Positions 41,807 to 50,151 are shown, counted from the stretch's first letter. The stretch is DNA of 64,000 nucleotides from CAIKNB01 sp964415965 (GCA_964415965.1 CAYQCK010000002.1:258068-322067), one strand, 5' to 3'. Numbers and translations: made by a program. Notes: generated by a model not told the origin, from the letters alone.

Positions 41807-41829
41807 CGCCCCGGTTTTCAGCCGGGGCG
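41807..41829 (-). terminator. Terminator of 41870-42475 gene
   Basis: CGCCCCGG/CCGGGGCG stem, then TTTTG on the minus strand. Confidence 0.85.
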
Positions 41830-41839
41830 CCATCTTTAA

Positions 41840-41869
41840 GGTCATTTCGAACGAAGTCGAGAAATCTCT
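41840..41869. repeat. Dispersed repeat, GTCATTTCGA type
   Basis: GTCATTTCGAACGAAGTCGA with GAAATCTC, touching the stop codon of the 41870 gene; the reverse relative is at 22471-22497. Confidence 0.65.
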
Positions 41870-42475
41870 TTAGAACCCGATCTTGACCGTCCGTACTTCG
41901 CGCTTGCCGCCGCTCAACAATATGTCGTATTCGATCGTGCTGTTATCCTTCCATCTGACGGTCGTCGGCTGGTCAACCCGCTCGGTCTGGCTGGTGAACT
42001 CGGTCTTCGGGTTCAACAGCACGACGCGCCTCAGCCTGCCGTCAGCCATGGTCTCGACGCCTATCCCGTATTTCCCGACGGTGTCCAAATCATAGCCGGC
42101 GTATTTCGTGCCGTCCGGAGAAAACGAACCGAGCTTCAGGATCCCGGTATAGGTCGGACCGCTCTGGACCGGAGCCGCGGCTTCGGAAGGCGTCGTCGGC
42201 GCGGTGACGGCCGGCTGGGCCGCCGGGCACGCCTTCTGCAGGTTGATGACGGCGCGCTGCGTCTTGGCCAACTGCTGGTTCAAGAACGCCGCGTCCTGCA
42301 TCAACACCTCGATCTTGGCGTACTGGACCAGGAAAAGGCAGGCGAAGCCGAATGAAAGGAACAGGAACAGGATCCAAAAAATGGTGATTGCCGAACTGTG
42401 GTAAGCAATGGCATGCTTATAGTCCTTGGGCACGGCGGTCGCCGCCGGTTTGGCACGCAATGTGCGGGTAGGCAT
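41870..42475 (-). CDS. Membrane-anchored protein of unknown function
   Basis: A 201-residue protein with a basic N-terminus, one transmembrane segment (about 30-52), a short coiled-coil-like stretch, an Ala/Pro/Thr linker and an extracytoplasmic beta-rich domain. I do not recognise the family. The start ATG 42475 lies downstream of the extended -10 TGGTATACT (42508-42516). It is transcribed divergently from the P-type ATPase gene. Confidence 0.6.
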   Translation of the reverse strand: MPTRTLRAKPAATAVPKDYKHAIAYHSSAITIFWILFLFLSFGFACLFLVQYAKIEVLMQDAAFLNQQLAKTQRAVINLQKACPAAQPAVTAPTTPSEAAAPVQSGPTYTGILKLGSFSPDGTKYAGYDLDTVGKYGIGVETMADGRLRRVVLLNPKTEFTSQTERVDQPTTVRWKDNSTIEYDILLSGGKREVRTVKIGF

Positions 42476-42507
42476 AAATGTGCTTTCTGAAGATGTTAGT
42501 TGCCGCC

Positions 42508-42516
42508 AGTATACCA
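42508..42516 (-). promoter_or_regulatory. Extended -10 promoter of 41870-42475 gene
   Basis: TGGTATACT on the minus strand, 33 nt before the ATG. Confidence 0.65.
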
Positions 42517-42567
42517 CGCTTTTTCCGCGGCTTCGATATCCGGGGGCGGATACGGTACACTGGAATG

Positions 42568-45186
42568 ATGCCGAAACACCCGAACCGACCCTGCCGTTTG
42601 CCCGACGCCGCCCATCCGATGTGGTCGCTGGCGCCGGATGAAGTCCTGCGCCTCCTCCGCTCCGCCAACCGCGGCCTGAAGGACGACGAGGCTAAAACCC
42701 GCCTGGCCCAACTCGGCCCGAACGTCGTCGGCGACGGACCGAAATTGCCGCGGCTGCGCATCCTGCTGAACCAATACCGCAGTCCGCTCATCCTCGTTCT
42801 CTTGGCTTGCGGCGTGCTTACGCTGGCCTTGCGCGAATGGCTGGATACGGCCGTGATTTTTTCGGCGGTCGCGGCCAATACGGCCCTCGGCTTCTGGCAG
42901 GAATACAAGGCCGAAACCGTGCTCGAGAGTCTCCGCCGGTACGTCACGACCAAGGCCCGGGTCAAACGCGACGGCCAAGAGAAGGAAATCGACGCTGCGG
43001 AGCTCGTGCCGGGCGACATCGTCCTGGTTTCCCCCGGGGACAGGGTCCCGGCCGACGGCCGCGTCCTTCACGCCAACGGCCTCGAGATAGACGAATCGGT
43101 CCTCACCGGCGAATCCCTGCCTGTCCAGAAATCCGAGACGGTCGTGGCAGTGGCCACCCCTATCTCGGACCGCGTCTGTATGGCCTGGAGCGGCACGCTG
43201 GTCGTCCAGGGCCTCGGCACCCTGCTCATTACCGCCACCGGCTGCCAGACCGAATTCGGCCGCATCGCCACCGCGGTCCGCCAAGCCGAACGCGAGCAGA
43301 CGCCCCTCCAACGCTCCGTCAGCCGTTTTGCCTCGCGGGCCAGCTTGATTCTGGCCGGCCTGACCCTCATCGTCTTCATCTGGGGCATCATATCGGGCTA
43401 CGGCTGGTTCGAGATGCTGCTCATCGCCGTCGCCATCGGCATCTCGGCGGTGCCGGAGAGCCTGCCTGTGGCCATGACCGTGATCCTGGCGGTGGGAGTG
43501 GAACGGCTCGGGAAGCGTTACGGCGTCGTCCGCAAGCTCTTGGCGGCCGAAACCCTGGGATCGACCAGCCTCATCCTGACCGACAAGACCGGAACCTTGA
43601 CCCAAGCCAAGATGCAGATCGCCGGCATCCTCCCCTATTCCGGCCGCGACGGGCAAGCGCGCCGCCGGCTCCTCACGGATGCCCTGCTGACGACCGATGT
43701 CATCGCCCAGAATCCGGACGACGAGCCGGCCGATTGGATCCTGGCCGGCCGAGCCATGGAGAGTTCGCTTGTCCGCGATGCGGTCGGCGAGGGCGTGCTT
43801 TGGCCGCGCGAACGGACCAAGTACGAGACGACCGACCGCCTGCCGTTCAGCTCCGACCGCAAGTTCGCGGCCGTCACCTGGAAGACCGACGGGACATACC
43901 GTTCCAGCCTCTTCGGCGCGCCGGAGACGGTCTTGGCCATGACTGACCTGCCGGAGCACAGCCGGAAGGTCATCGAGGATTTGGTCAGGACCCACGCCGA
44001 AAGCGGCGAACGCGTCTTGGCCGTGGCCGCCAAAACCACCGCGACCGAACCGCACCTGGGGAAAACCGGGCTGCGTGATTTCGCGTTCCAAGGGTTGATA
44101 ACTTTCCGCGATCCGCTTCGGCCGGACGTCAAGCGCGCCATCGAGCACATCCACAAATCAGGGGTCAAGACCGTCATCATGACCGGCGACCACGCCGGAA
44201 CGGCAGCCGCCGTCGCCCGCGAACTCGGCCTCTTGGATGGCGGCGGGAAAGCCGTTACCGGGACGGAGCTGTCGGCCTTGAGCCGGGAGGAGATCCGCGA
44301 AGTCCTCAACGGCACGCGCGTCTTCGCCCGCGTCACCCCGGACCAGAAGCTCATGCTGGCTGAACTCTACAAGGAGAAAGGCGAGATCGTGGCCATGACC
44401 GGAGACGGCGTGAATGACGCGCCAGCCCTGAAGGCGGCCGACATCGGCATCGCGGTCGGATCAGGCACCGAGGTCGCCAAAGGCGCGGCCGACCTGGTCC
44501 TGCTCAAGGACGATTTCGGGACCATCGTGGCGGCCATCGAGGAAGGACGCCGCATCCTGGGCAACATCCGCCGGGTCATCGTCTATCTCCTGTCCAACGC
44601 CTCGGCCGAACTCATCCTGATCGGCGGCTCGCTCCTGGCCGGCCTGCCCCTGCCGCTGAACGCCCTGCAGATCCTCTATGTCAATCTCTTCTCCGACAGC
44701 TTCCCGGCCGTCGCCTTCGCCTATGAAAATCGCCATCGGCCGCGCTTCCGGCGGCCGTCGCCCATCGGCAAGAACGTGCTCGATCGCGAGATGCGCTTCC
44801 TCATCGTCATGGTCGGCACCCTGACGTCGGTGGGGATGTTCCTGCTGTATTTCGCGCTGCTCAAATCCGGCCTGCCCGAAGACCTGGTGCGCAGTTTCAT
44901 TTTCGCGTCATTCGGGACCTACACCCTGGTCGCCGCCTTCAGCCTGCGCAGCCTGCATGAAAGCATCCTGAGTTTCAATCCGTTCGACAACCTTCCGCTG
45001 ACCGTCGGCGTCGGCATCGGCCTGCTGCTGACCGCGGTCGCCGTCTATGTCCCGCCCATCCAGCGCCTCATCGGCGTCGCCGCCCTGCCCCTCCCCTGGC
45101 TGCTGGGCGTAGCCCTGGTCTGCGCCGCCAACATCGCCGCCATCGAAACCGCGAAATTCTCCATCCGGCGCCAGACGATGCGCTGA
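42568..45186 (+). CDS. P-type cation-transporting ATPase, calcium-pump-like
   Basis: An 872-residue P-type ATPase. In order: N-terminal cation ATPase region, LTGES actuator motif, membrane motif VPESLPVAMT, phosphorylation site DKTGTLT (Asp339), and hinge MTGDGVNDAP. The M4 PESLP (PEGLP in most pumps) and M6 NLFSDSFPA fit type II Ca-type pumps more than heavy-metal pumps; no N-terminal CxxC metal domain exists. The ion is not certain. The -10 box TACACT lies 6 nt before ATG 42568, a probable leaderless start. Confidence 0.9.
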   Translation: MPKHPNRPCRLPDAAHPMWSLAPDEVLRLLRSANRGLKDDEAKTRLAQLGPNVVGDGPKLPRLRILLNQYRSPLILVLLACGVLTLALREWLDTAVIFSAVAANTALGFWQEYKAETVLESLRRYVTTKARVKRDGQEKEIDAAELVPGDIVLVSPGDRVPADGRVLHANGLEIDESVLTGESLPVQKSETVVAVATPISDRVCMAWSGTLVVQGLGTLLITATGCQTEFGRIATAVRQAEREQTPLQRSVSRFASRASLILAGLTLIVFIWGIISGYGWFEMLLIAVAIGISAVPESLPVAMTVILAVGVERLGKRYGVVRKLLAAETLGSTSLILTDKTGTLTQAKMQIAGILPYSGRDGQARRRLLTDALLTTDVIAQNPDDEPADWILAGRAMESSLVRDAVGEGVLWPRERTKYETTDRLPFSSDRKFAAVTWKTDGTYRSSLFGAPETVLAMTDLPEHSRKVIEDLVRTHAESGERVLAVAAKTTATEPHLGKTGLRDFAFQGLITFRDPLRPDVKRAIEHIHKSGVKTVIMTGDHAGTAAAVARELGLLDGGGKAVTGTELSALSREEIREVLNGTRVFARVTPDQKLMLAELYKEKGEIVAMTGDGVNDAPALKAADIGIAVGSGTEVAKGAADLVLLKDDFGTIVAAIEEGRRILGNIRRVIVYLLSNASAELILIGGSLLAGLPLPLNALQILYVNLFSDSFPAVAFAYENRHRPRFRRPSPIGKNVLDREMRFLIVMVGTLTSVGMFLLYFALLKSGLPEDLVRSFIFASFGTYTLVAAFSLRSLHESILSFNPFDNLPLTVGVGIGLLLTAVAVYVPPIQRLIGVAALPLPWLLGVALVCAANIAAIETAKFSIRRQTMR

Positions 45187-45191
45187 CGCAA

Positions 45192-45914
45192 TCAGGACGA
45201 TCGAGCGGCGTCCGTCCCGGAATCAGGCTTGCCCTTTCTCCATTCCGCGATTTTCGCGTGGTCGCCGGACAGCAGCACCGGAGGGACTTTCCACCGCCCA
45301 TAGGCTTCGGGCCGGGTGTACTGCGGATACTCGGTGGTTTCGCCGTCCGCCCAGGACTCTTCGTCGAGCGAAGCTTCCTGACCGAGGACCCCCGGCCGCA
45401 ACCGCGTAACCGCGTCGAGCATGACGAGCGCCGGCAATTCGCCGCCGGTCAGGACGTATTTGCCTATGGACATTTCCTCATCCGCGAGATGTTGCGCGAC
45501 CCGTTCGTCGATGCCTTCGTAGCGGCCGCACAAAAAGACCAGCCGGTCGTATTTGGCGAGGCGCTTAGCGTCGGCTTGGGAGAAGATTTTCCCTTTGGCG
45601 CTCGTCAGGACGATGCGCGTTTTCTTGGCCGCCGCCGTCTTGCCGCCTTTCTTGTTCCGCAGCTTCAATGAAACCAAAGCCTCATGGAAGGGCTCGACCT
45701 TCATCACCATGCCGGGTCCGCCGCCGAACGGCTTGTCGTCGACGGTCTTGCGCCGGTCGTGCGTCCAGTCGCGCAGCTGGTGGACGCGGACATCGAGCAG
45801 CTTCTTCGCCCGCGCCCGCCCCAAAATCGACGCGTCCAGATAACCCGGGAACATCTCGGGGAATAGCGTCAGGATATCGGCGCGCAAGGCTTTGGTCTTC
45901 TTGGCCTTTTTCAT
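45192..45914 (-). CDS. trmD: tRNA (guanine-N1-)-methyltransferase TrmD
   Basis: Makes m1G37 in tRNAs to prevent frameshifting. The trefoil-knot elements FGGGPGMVM, LCGRYEGIDERV and SIGKYVLTGGELPA are clear, and the C-terminal Y.RP..Y.G..VP..LLSGDH region is present. The 240-residue length is normal. It normally follows rpsP, khpA and rimM; here opposite-strand genes separate it from khpA and rpsP. It has its own short-leader promoter (TTATCA before the ATG). Confidence 0.95.
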   Translation of the reverse strand: MKKAKKTKALRADILTLFPEMFPGYLDASILGRARAKKLLDVRVHQLRDWTHDRRKTVDDKPFGGGPGMVMKVEPFHEALVSLKLRNKKGGKTAAAKKTRIVLTSAKGKIFSQADAKRLAKYDRLVFLCGRYEGIDERVAQHLADEEMSIGKYVLTGGELPALVMLDAVTRLRPGVLGQEASLDEESWADGETTEYPQYTRPEAYGRWKVPPVLLSGDHAKIAEWRKGKPDSGTDAARSS

Positions 45915-45952
45915 ACCGACTTGATAACACGGATTGGGCCTTCTGCCAACCG

Positions 45953-45981
45953 TTGACGCCCAACCATTTTCGGGCTATGGT
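45953..45981 (+). promoter_or_regulatory. Promoter of TIM-barrel-like gene
   Basis: -35 TTGACG, 17-nt spacer, -10 TATGGT; the ATG follows 7 nt later. Confidence 0.7.
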
Positions 45982-45988
45982 CGGCCGC

Positions 45989-46711
45989 ATGGACGCACCT
46001 TCCGAAACCCAAACAAGCGAAGTCCTGTGTTCGATCACCACCGCCAGGATCTCCAACGACCCGCAGTCCGAGTGGCGCACCGCCATCGAGGACACGGCGC
46101 GTCTCGGCATATCGAGGTTCGCGCTGTTCCTGACCGGGCTCGGGGCCGAAGAGCGCCGGGAGTGCTATCGTCTCCTGCTGTCGCACCGTTTGCGCCACGA
46201 AGTGGCCATACCCTTCGTCCACGCCCGCGGCGACATGCATCCGGACGAATACCGCTTCCTCATCGGGGAATTCGGCACCGAACGGTTCAACCTCCACCGT
46301 TCGAGCGAACGGCGCCACGAGCACCCGCTCCCTGAAGACCTCCGTTCCCGGATCTACATCGAGAACGCCTGGAGGATCCGGGAAGAGGACTTGCTGGGCT
46401 TCGCCGGAATCTGTCTGGACTTCTCCCACATGGAAGCCGTGATGTACCTCAAGCCCGACTATTACCCGCAGCTCGAAGCCCTGATCGACGCCTTCCCCAT
46501 CGGCGCCAACCACGTCAGCGCCTTCAAGCTCAGGCCTCAGCCCGACCTGCGCCGCGACCGCCACTTTGTGTCCGAGCCGGATGACCTCGACTATCTCGCC
46601 GGCTTCCCGCGGCGCTACTTCGGCCGGTTCGTGGCCATCGAGCTGACCAACCCCCTCGAAGAGCAGTTGTCGTTGAAGCCCAAGATCGAACGGCACCTCG
46701 CCCGCCCCTGA
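45989..46711 (+). CDS. Putative xylose-isomerase-like TIM-barrel protein
   Basis: A 240-residue protein of unassigned family. The succession of strand ends resembles AP-endonuclease-2/sugar-isomerase-like barrels: FALFL, VAIPFVHAR, FNLHRS, IYIENAW (Glu at strand 5), CLDFSHM (Asp/His at strand 6) and HVSAFKL. These positions carry metal ligands in known members, so a metal-dependent hydrolase or isomerase is possible. The match is by pattern only. The gene stands between trmD and khpA on the opposite strand, with its own promoter and terminator. Confidence 0.5.
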   Translation: MDAPSETQTSEVLCSITTARISNDPQSEWRTAIEDTARLGISRFALFLTGLGAEERRECYRLLLSHRLRHEVAIPFVHARGDMHPDEYRFLIGEFGTERFNLHRSSERRHEHPLPEDLRSRIYIENAWRIREEDLLGFAGICLDFSHMEAVMYLKPDYYPQLEALIDAFPIGANHVSAFKLRPQPDLRRDRHFVSEPDDLDYLAGFPRRYFGRFVAIELTNPLEEQLSLKPKIERHLARP

Positions 46712-46716
46712 CCCCC

Positions 46717-46753
46717 CGCCCCGACCCGCACGTCGGGGCGATTTCTTATCTTT
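46717..46753 (+). terminator. Terminator of TIM-barrel-like gene
   Basis: CGCCCCGAC/GTCGGGGCG stem then ATTTCTTATCTTT. Confidence 0.85.
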
Positions 46754-46755
46754 GA

Positions 46756-46893
46756 CATCCCGGCCACCAAGCCGGGATCCGGAACGGAGACCCCGGGTCT
46801 CGTCGCGTTTAACGCGACTCGCCCGGGGTGTCAGACATTATTGATTTCCCGGCCAAGTGAGCACAGCGAACGCGAGCCGGGATCTCGTACGAC
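46756..46893. repeat. Mosaic of short inverted repeats
   Basis: Contains CCCGGCCA..GCCGGGATC (46759-46778), GTCGCG tttaa CGCGAC (46803-46819) and a longer CCCGGCCAAGTGAGC..GAGCCGGGATCTCG element (46850-46888). It appears to be built from dispersed intergenic repeats; no gene is visible. Confidence 0.55.
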
Positions 46894-46903
46894 AATCATG
46901 CAA

Positions 46904-46929
46904 AATCCCCCGGACTCGTCCGGGGGATT
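46904..46929 (-). terminator. khpA terminator
   Basis: AATCCCCCGG/CCGGGGGATT perfect stem with flanking A/T runs. Confidence 0.85.
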
Positions 46930-46945
46930 CTGTTTGTTGTCTGAT

Positions 46946-47317
46946 TTATATCCCGAGGTCTTCCAAATCCTTGTCCGTGACCAGTCCCGCATCACCGTGG
47001 GTCTGGGCCGGAGCAGCTGCGCCGGCGTTCGAGGCGCGGCGTTCCTGGTGCTCGCGGCGCATCTCTTCGGGTTCGTATATCTTGAGGTTGACCCGGGCGT
47101 TCTCCTTGGCCCCGACGATCTTGAGCAGGATGCGCAAGGCGCGTGCCGTCTGGCCGGAGCGGCCGATGACGTAACCCATGTCGTCCTGGTTCACGTGGAG
47201 CGTGATCAGCACGCCGCGCTCGTCGACCGTCCGGTCGGTCTTGACGTCTTCCGGATGGTTAACCAACGACTTCACTAAGTACTCGATGAACTGCTGGTCG
47301 CGATAGGTCTCTGCCAT
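46946..47317 (-). CDS. khpA: KH-domain RNA-binding protein KhpA
   Basis: A 123-residue protein with one KH domain; the GxxG loop lies in YVIGRSGQTARALR. KhpA with KhpB binds mRNA and influences cell-wall growth in Gram-positive bacteria. The C-terminal extension of about 45 residues is charged and Ala-rich, unlike the 75-80-residue family norm. It is normally encoded next to rpsP; here a divergent gene lies between them. Confidence 0.9.
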   Translation of the reverse strand: MAETYRDQQFIEYLVKSLVNHPEDVKTDRTVDERGVLITLHVNQDDMGYVIGRSGQTARALRILLKIVGAKENARVNLKIYEPEEMRREHQERRASNAGAAAPAQTHGDAGLVTDKDLEDLGI

Positions 47318-47434
47318 ATCGATGAGTGAATGTCCCCAGCCTGGGCTGGGACAGGTTAAGTTTTCAGGCGAGATACGGGAACCCGTTTCTCGCCTGAAAG
47401 CATAGCAAAGCACGCATTTTATATCAACCAGGGC

Positions 47435-47464
47435 TTGACACGGCCGCGGAAATCCGCCTAAATG
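47435..47464 (+). promoter_or_regulatory. Promoter of Cys-ladder coiled-coil gene
   Basis: -35 TTGACA, 18-nt spacer, -10 TAAATG. Confidence 0.75.
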
Positions 47465-47495
47465 CACCCGCACCTTCAGTCCAGGAGAAAAGCCC

Positions 47496-48020
47496 ATGGA
47501 TAGAGCACCCGGAGCCGCTGAGAACACGCCCGAAAACGCCCCCGGACCAGCCGCCAAGCGCCAGGACCTCTACCGCCTCGGTTTCTATATCTGCCTGGTC
47601 TACGGCATCGTATCCTCGGTCTTCTTCATCCGCCTCTGGTACCTGGCCAAAGACCTGAATGACGACTATCGGCAGCTGAAGAGCACAACCGAGAAAGCCC
47701 TTTCCTTGGCCGAGGAATGCCACGCGCAGGCCATGAGCGACATAGCCAACCTCAAAGAATGCGGCCTTCAGCTCAAAGACACCGTCGACCTCACCGAAAG
47801 CTGCGTCGACGATTTCCGCAGAGCCAACCTCTCGTTCGAAAAATGCGCCGCCGACACGCGCAGCATCTACGGCGAGGTTGCCGAATGCCGGGAGGAGCTG
47901 GTCTGGACGCTCAACCAGGACCGACTCTCGATGATCAAACTGTCCGACAACTTGGAGAGCTGCTACGAAGAAAACGCCAGGCTCCAGAAGAAGCTCCTCC
48001 AGCCCTGCTCCAGGTTCTGA
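47496..48020 (+). CDS. Membrane-anchored coiled-coil protein with periodic cysteines
   Basis: A 174-residue protein: a Pro/Ala N-terminus, KR, one transmembrane segment (about 28-48), then a helical domain to the end. Cysteines after LAEE, LKE, TES, FEK and VAE are each exactly 14 residues apart, two heptads, so in a parallel coiled coil they fall on the same face. Two or three more follow near the C-terminus. With N-in topology this part would lie outside the membrane, where interchain disulphides could form. AGGAG precedes ATG 47496. The family is unknown; the gene interrupts the rpsP-khpA order. Confidence 0.65.
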   Translation: MDRAPGAAENTPENAPGPAAKRQDLYRLGFYICLVYGIVSSVFFIRLWYLAKDLNDDYRQLKSTTEKALSLAEECHAQAMSDIANLKECGLQLKDTVDLTESCVDDFRRANLSFEKCAADTRSIYGEVAECREELVWTLNQDRLSMIKLSDNLESCYEENARLQKKLLQPCSRF

Positions 48021-48024
48021 ACCT

Positions 48025-48056
48025 GACGGCGGCCATCCGGCCACCGTCTTTTTTTG
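48025..48056 (+). terminator. Terminator of coiled-coil gene
   Basis: GACGGCGGCC/GGCCACCGTC stem (one mismatch) followed by seven T. Confidence 0.85.
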
Positions 48057-48076
48057 CGCGGATTCCCGCCTAAGAA

Positions 48077-48101
48077 AAAACAGCGTGGGTTACGCTGTTT
48101 T
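48077..48101 (-). terminator. rpsP terminator overlapping its stop codon
   Basis: AAAACAGCGT/ACGCTGTTTT stem; the stop codon TAA (48092-48090) falls in the loop region, and a T run follows on the minus strand. Confidence 0.75.
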
Positions 48102-48401
48102 CTTTTTGGCCAATTTCTCGGTGCGGCGCTTGGTGATGCTGACCTTGCGGCGCTTCTCCCCTTCCACGATCTTCTGGTCCACGAAGATGTTCCAGACGGT
48201 GTCGGAAGGCTGGGCGCCCTGGCCGAGCCAGTACTTGATGCGGTCGACCTTGAAATCGAAGGTCGGCGGTTTGGCCAGCGGGTTGAAGACGCCCAAGTTC
48301 TCGATATATTTCCCCCACGGATCCTTGGATTTCTCCAGGACGACGAGGCGGTACGACGGCTGTTTCTTCTTGCCGACGCGCGATAAGCGGATGGTTACCA
48401 T
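48090..48401 (-). CDS. rpsP: 30S ribosomal protein bS16
   Basis: An essential small-subunit assembly protein. The N-terminal VTIRLSRVGKKKQPSYRLVV block is typical; 103 residues with a basic C-terminal tail. It begins what is usually an rpsP-khpA-rimM-trmD operon. Here its terminator comes immediately and khpA is on the far side of an opposite-strand gene. Confidence 0.95.
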   Translation of the reverse strand: MVTIRLSRVGKKKQPSYRLVVLEKSKDPWGKYIENLGVFNPLAKPPTFDFKVDRIKYWLGQGAQPSDTVWNIFVDQKIVEGEKRRKVSITKRRTEKLAKKKTA

Positions 48402-48536
48402 GTTTGGTTGCGGTTATGTTTCCGGGCTTGACCCCCGGCGGCGAGAGCTAACTGGCCCCGCCTGACGGGGCGGAGTGCCCATAAAATAAGGCAAAACTCC
48501 AAACCTGTCAATCCCTAGCCGGTTTCAGGGCCGACC

Positions 48537-48566
48537 TTGACAAAAATGGCGTTTTCCCGTTAAATC
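48537..48566 (+). promoter_or_regulatory. Promoter of PAS-GGDEF gene
   Basis: -35 TTGACA, 18-nt spacer, -10 TAAATC. Confidence 0.75.
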
Positions 48567-48600
48567 CGTGGTCCGCACATTCAGCTGCAAAGGGGGAAGG

Positions 48601-49602
48601 ATGGGACGAAAAGGACGCAAGACCAAAACGAACAGTTTTCCGCCGAATCCGCCGGAACGCCGGTTGGGCATGCCCTATCTCCGCTACCTGGAGGGGCAGC
48701 ACGAACTCAGCAAACGCGTCCTGGACACCATCCATGACGCGGTCATCATCCTGCAGCCGGACGGCCGGCTGACCTACCTGAACCGAGCCGCGGAAAAGCT
48801 CATCGGCCGGTCCGCGGGTGCCCTGGCCGGCACCAACGTCCTGGCCTATTTCCGGAACGCCGACAACGAACAGCTGGCCGCGGACATCCTCGAACGGCTG
48901 CGCGTCCTGCACGAAGTCCAGCTCGACCTGGCCTTCATCCGGAACGCGAGCCAGCTCATCCCGATAGAAGCCCACATCGATTTCCTGATCGTTGACGGCG
49001 ACCCGGTGCGCATCATGGCCACCTGCCGCGACCTACGCCGCGAGATAGCGCATCGCCAAGAGCTGGAACGCCAGGCCAAGACCGACCAGCTGACCGGATG
49101 CCGCAACCGCTGGTGGTTCGAAGAACAGTACCAACGCACTTTCGACTGGGCCAAGAACACCGGCAACTGGTTAAGCCTGATCTTCGTCGACCTGGACCAT
49201 TTCAAGCGGTTCAACGACGAGAACTACATCTTCGGCGACCAGCTCATCCAGACGGCAGCCGCGGCCATGCACTGCGTGCTGCGGCCCGACGACGAACTGA
49301 CCCGCCTCGGCGGAGACGAATTCGTCATGTTGCTTCCCGGCGTCGGCCCCTCCGGCGCCCGCCAGATAGCCGAACGCCTACGTAACGCCCTCAGCGCGCT
49401 TGACCTGAACATGCCGCGCGACCCCGGGCAACGCTTCGAGCTGACGGCCTCGGTCGGCATTTCGTCGCTCAGGGGCGACGACCCCCGCTTGCCGGAAATC
49501 CTCAACTTCGCCCAGGAGGCCAAGCGCCTGGCGAAAGAACGCGGCCGCGACCGCATCTGCGTCCTCCCCGAGGACAGAGAGGAGCGCATTTCGGTCCATT
49601 GA
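48601..49602 (+). CDS. PAS domain diguanylate cyclase
   Basis: A soluble 333-residue protein. A PAS sensor domain (about residues 40-155, beginning LDTIHDAVIILQPDGRLTYLN) is joined by a short helix to a GGDEF domain. The active site is GGDEF itself (residues 237-241), and the inhibitory I-site RxxD (RPDD, 228-231) stands five residues before it, so the enzyme should make c-di-GMP from GTP with product feedback. The ligand or signal of the PAS domain is unknown. A G-rich ribosome site precedes ATG 48601. Confidence 0.92.
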   Translation: MGRKGRKTKTNSFPPNPPERRLGMPYLRYLEGQHELSKRVLDTIHDAVIILQPDGRLTYLNRAAEKLIGRSAGALAGTNVLAYFRNADNEQLAADILERLRVLHEVQLDLAFIRNASQLIPIEAHIDFLIVDGDPVRIMATCRDLRREIAHRQELERQAKTDQLTGCRNRWWFEEQYQRTFDWAKNTGNWLSLIFVDLDHFKRFNDENYIFGDQLIQTAAAAMHCVLRPDDELTRLGGDEFVMLLPGVGPSGARQIAERLRNALSALDLNMPRDPGQRFELTASVGISSLRGDDPRLPEILNFAQEAKRLAKERGRDRICVLPEDREERISVH

Positions 49603-49607
49603 CCTCC

Positions 49608-49645
49608 AGCCCCGCGGCTTGTGCCCCGGGGCTTTGTCTTTTTTG
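49608..49645 (+). terminator. Terminator of PAS-GGDEF gene
   Basis: AGCCCCG/CGGGGCT stem then TTGTCTTTTTT. Confidence 0.85.
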
Positions 49646-49692
49646 GAGGTGCGTGCTAAAAATGACCCCTGTCCTTTCACACGGAGGATTTC

Positions 49693-50151
49693 ATGTGGCC
49701 TTTCGGCTGGCTGGAACGCTGGTGGATTTCGCGGATGGCCGACGGAAAAGTGGCCGAACGCTATCGACGCGCCGGAGCGGTCTTCGGCGACGCCGTCAGC
49801 TACCTGTACATGGGCGAATGCATCGGCTTCAAGGACCGGCTTGATGACTGGGCTTTGTGGGAGAAGGAATACGCGCGCCGCGGTTACGCCACATTTTCCA
49901 TCGACGCCTTCGTCGAACTCGGCGGCTACGGCCGCTCGATCGAAGGCTTCGGCCGACGCCTGAAGGACGGCGAAGAGGCCGTCCTGCACGCAGAAATCTA
50001 CCGCGAAAAATTCCTCGGCCAAGTGGAGCCGGTGATCAGCTTCGAGGTCATGCTCAAAGACGGCCGGCCGCAATTCGGCAAATGGTCTGTCCCCAGCACC
50101 GAAAACCCCGGCCCTCGCCGACCGCCCTACCGTAGCTACCGGAACGGCTGA
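49693..50151 (+). CDS. Unknown protein, 152 residues
   Basis: A small protein with an aromatic N-terminus (Trp at positions 2, 6, 10 and 11) that could lie on the membrane surface, and a Tyr/Arg-rich body without known motifs. The C-terminus is proline and arginine rich. ATG 49693 has GGAGG 5 nt upstream. It follows the diguanylate cyclase but has its own terminator before it, so a link is not implied. Confidence 0.55.
   Translation: MWPFGWLERWWISRMADGKVAERYRRAGAVFGDAVSYLYMGECIGFKDRLDDWALWEKEYARRGYATFSIDAFVELGGYGRSIEGFGRRLKDGEEAVLHAEIYREKFLGQVEPVISFEVMLKDGRPQFGKWSVPSTENPGPRRPPYRSYRNG

Noticed and set aside
42496..44154. Minus-strand frame of 552 codons over the P-type ATPase
   Set aside because: Shadow frame; the ATPase has all motifs on the plus strand.
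46756..46893. Possible CRISPR-like array from repeated CCCGGCC motifs
   Set aside because: Repeats are of unequal length and spacing and are inverted; no spacers of constant size and no cas genes in the window.
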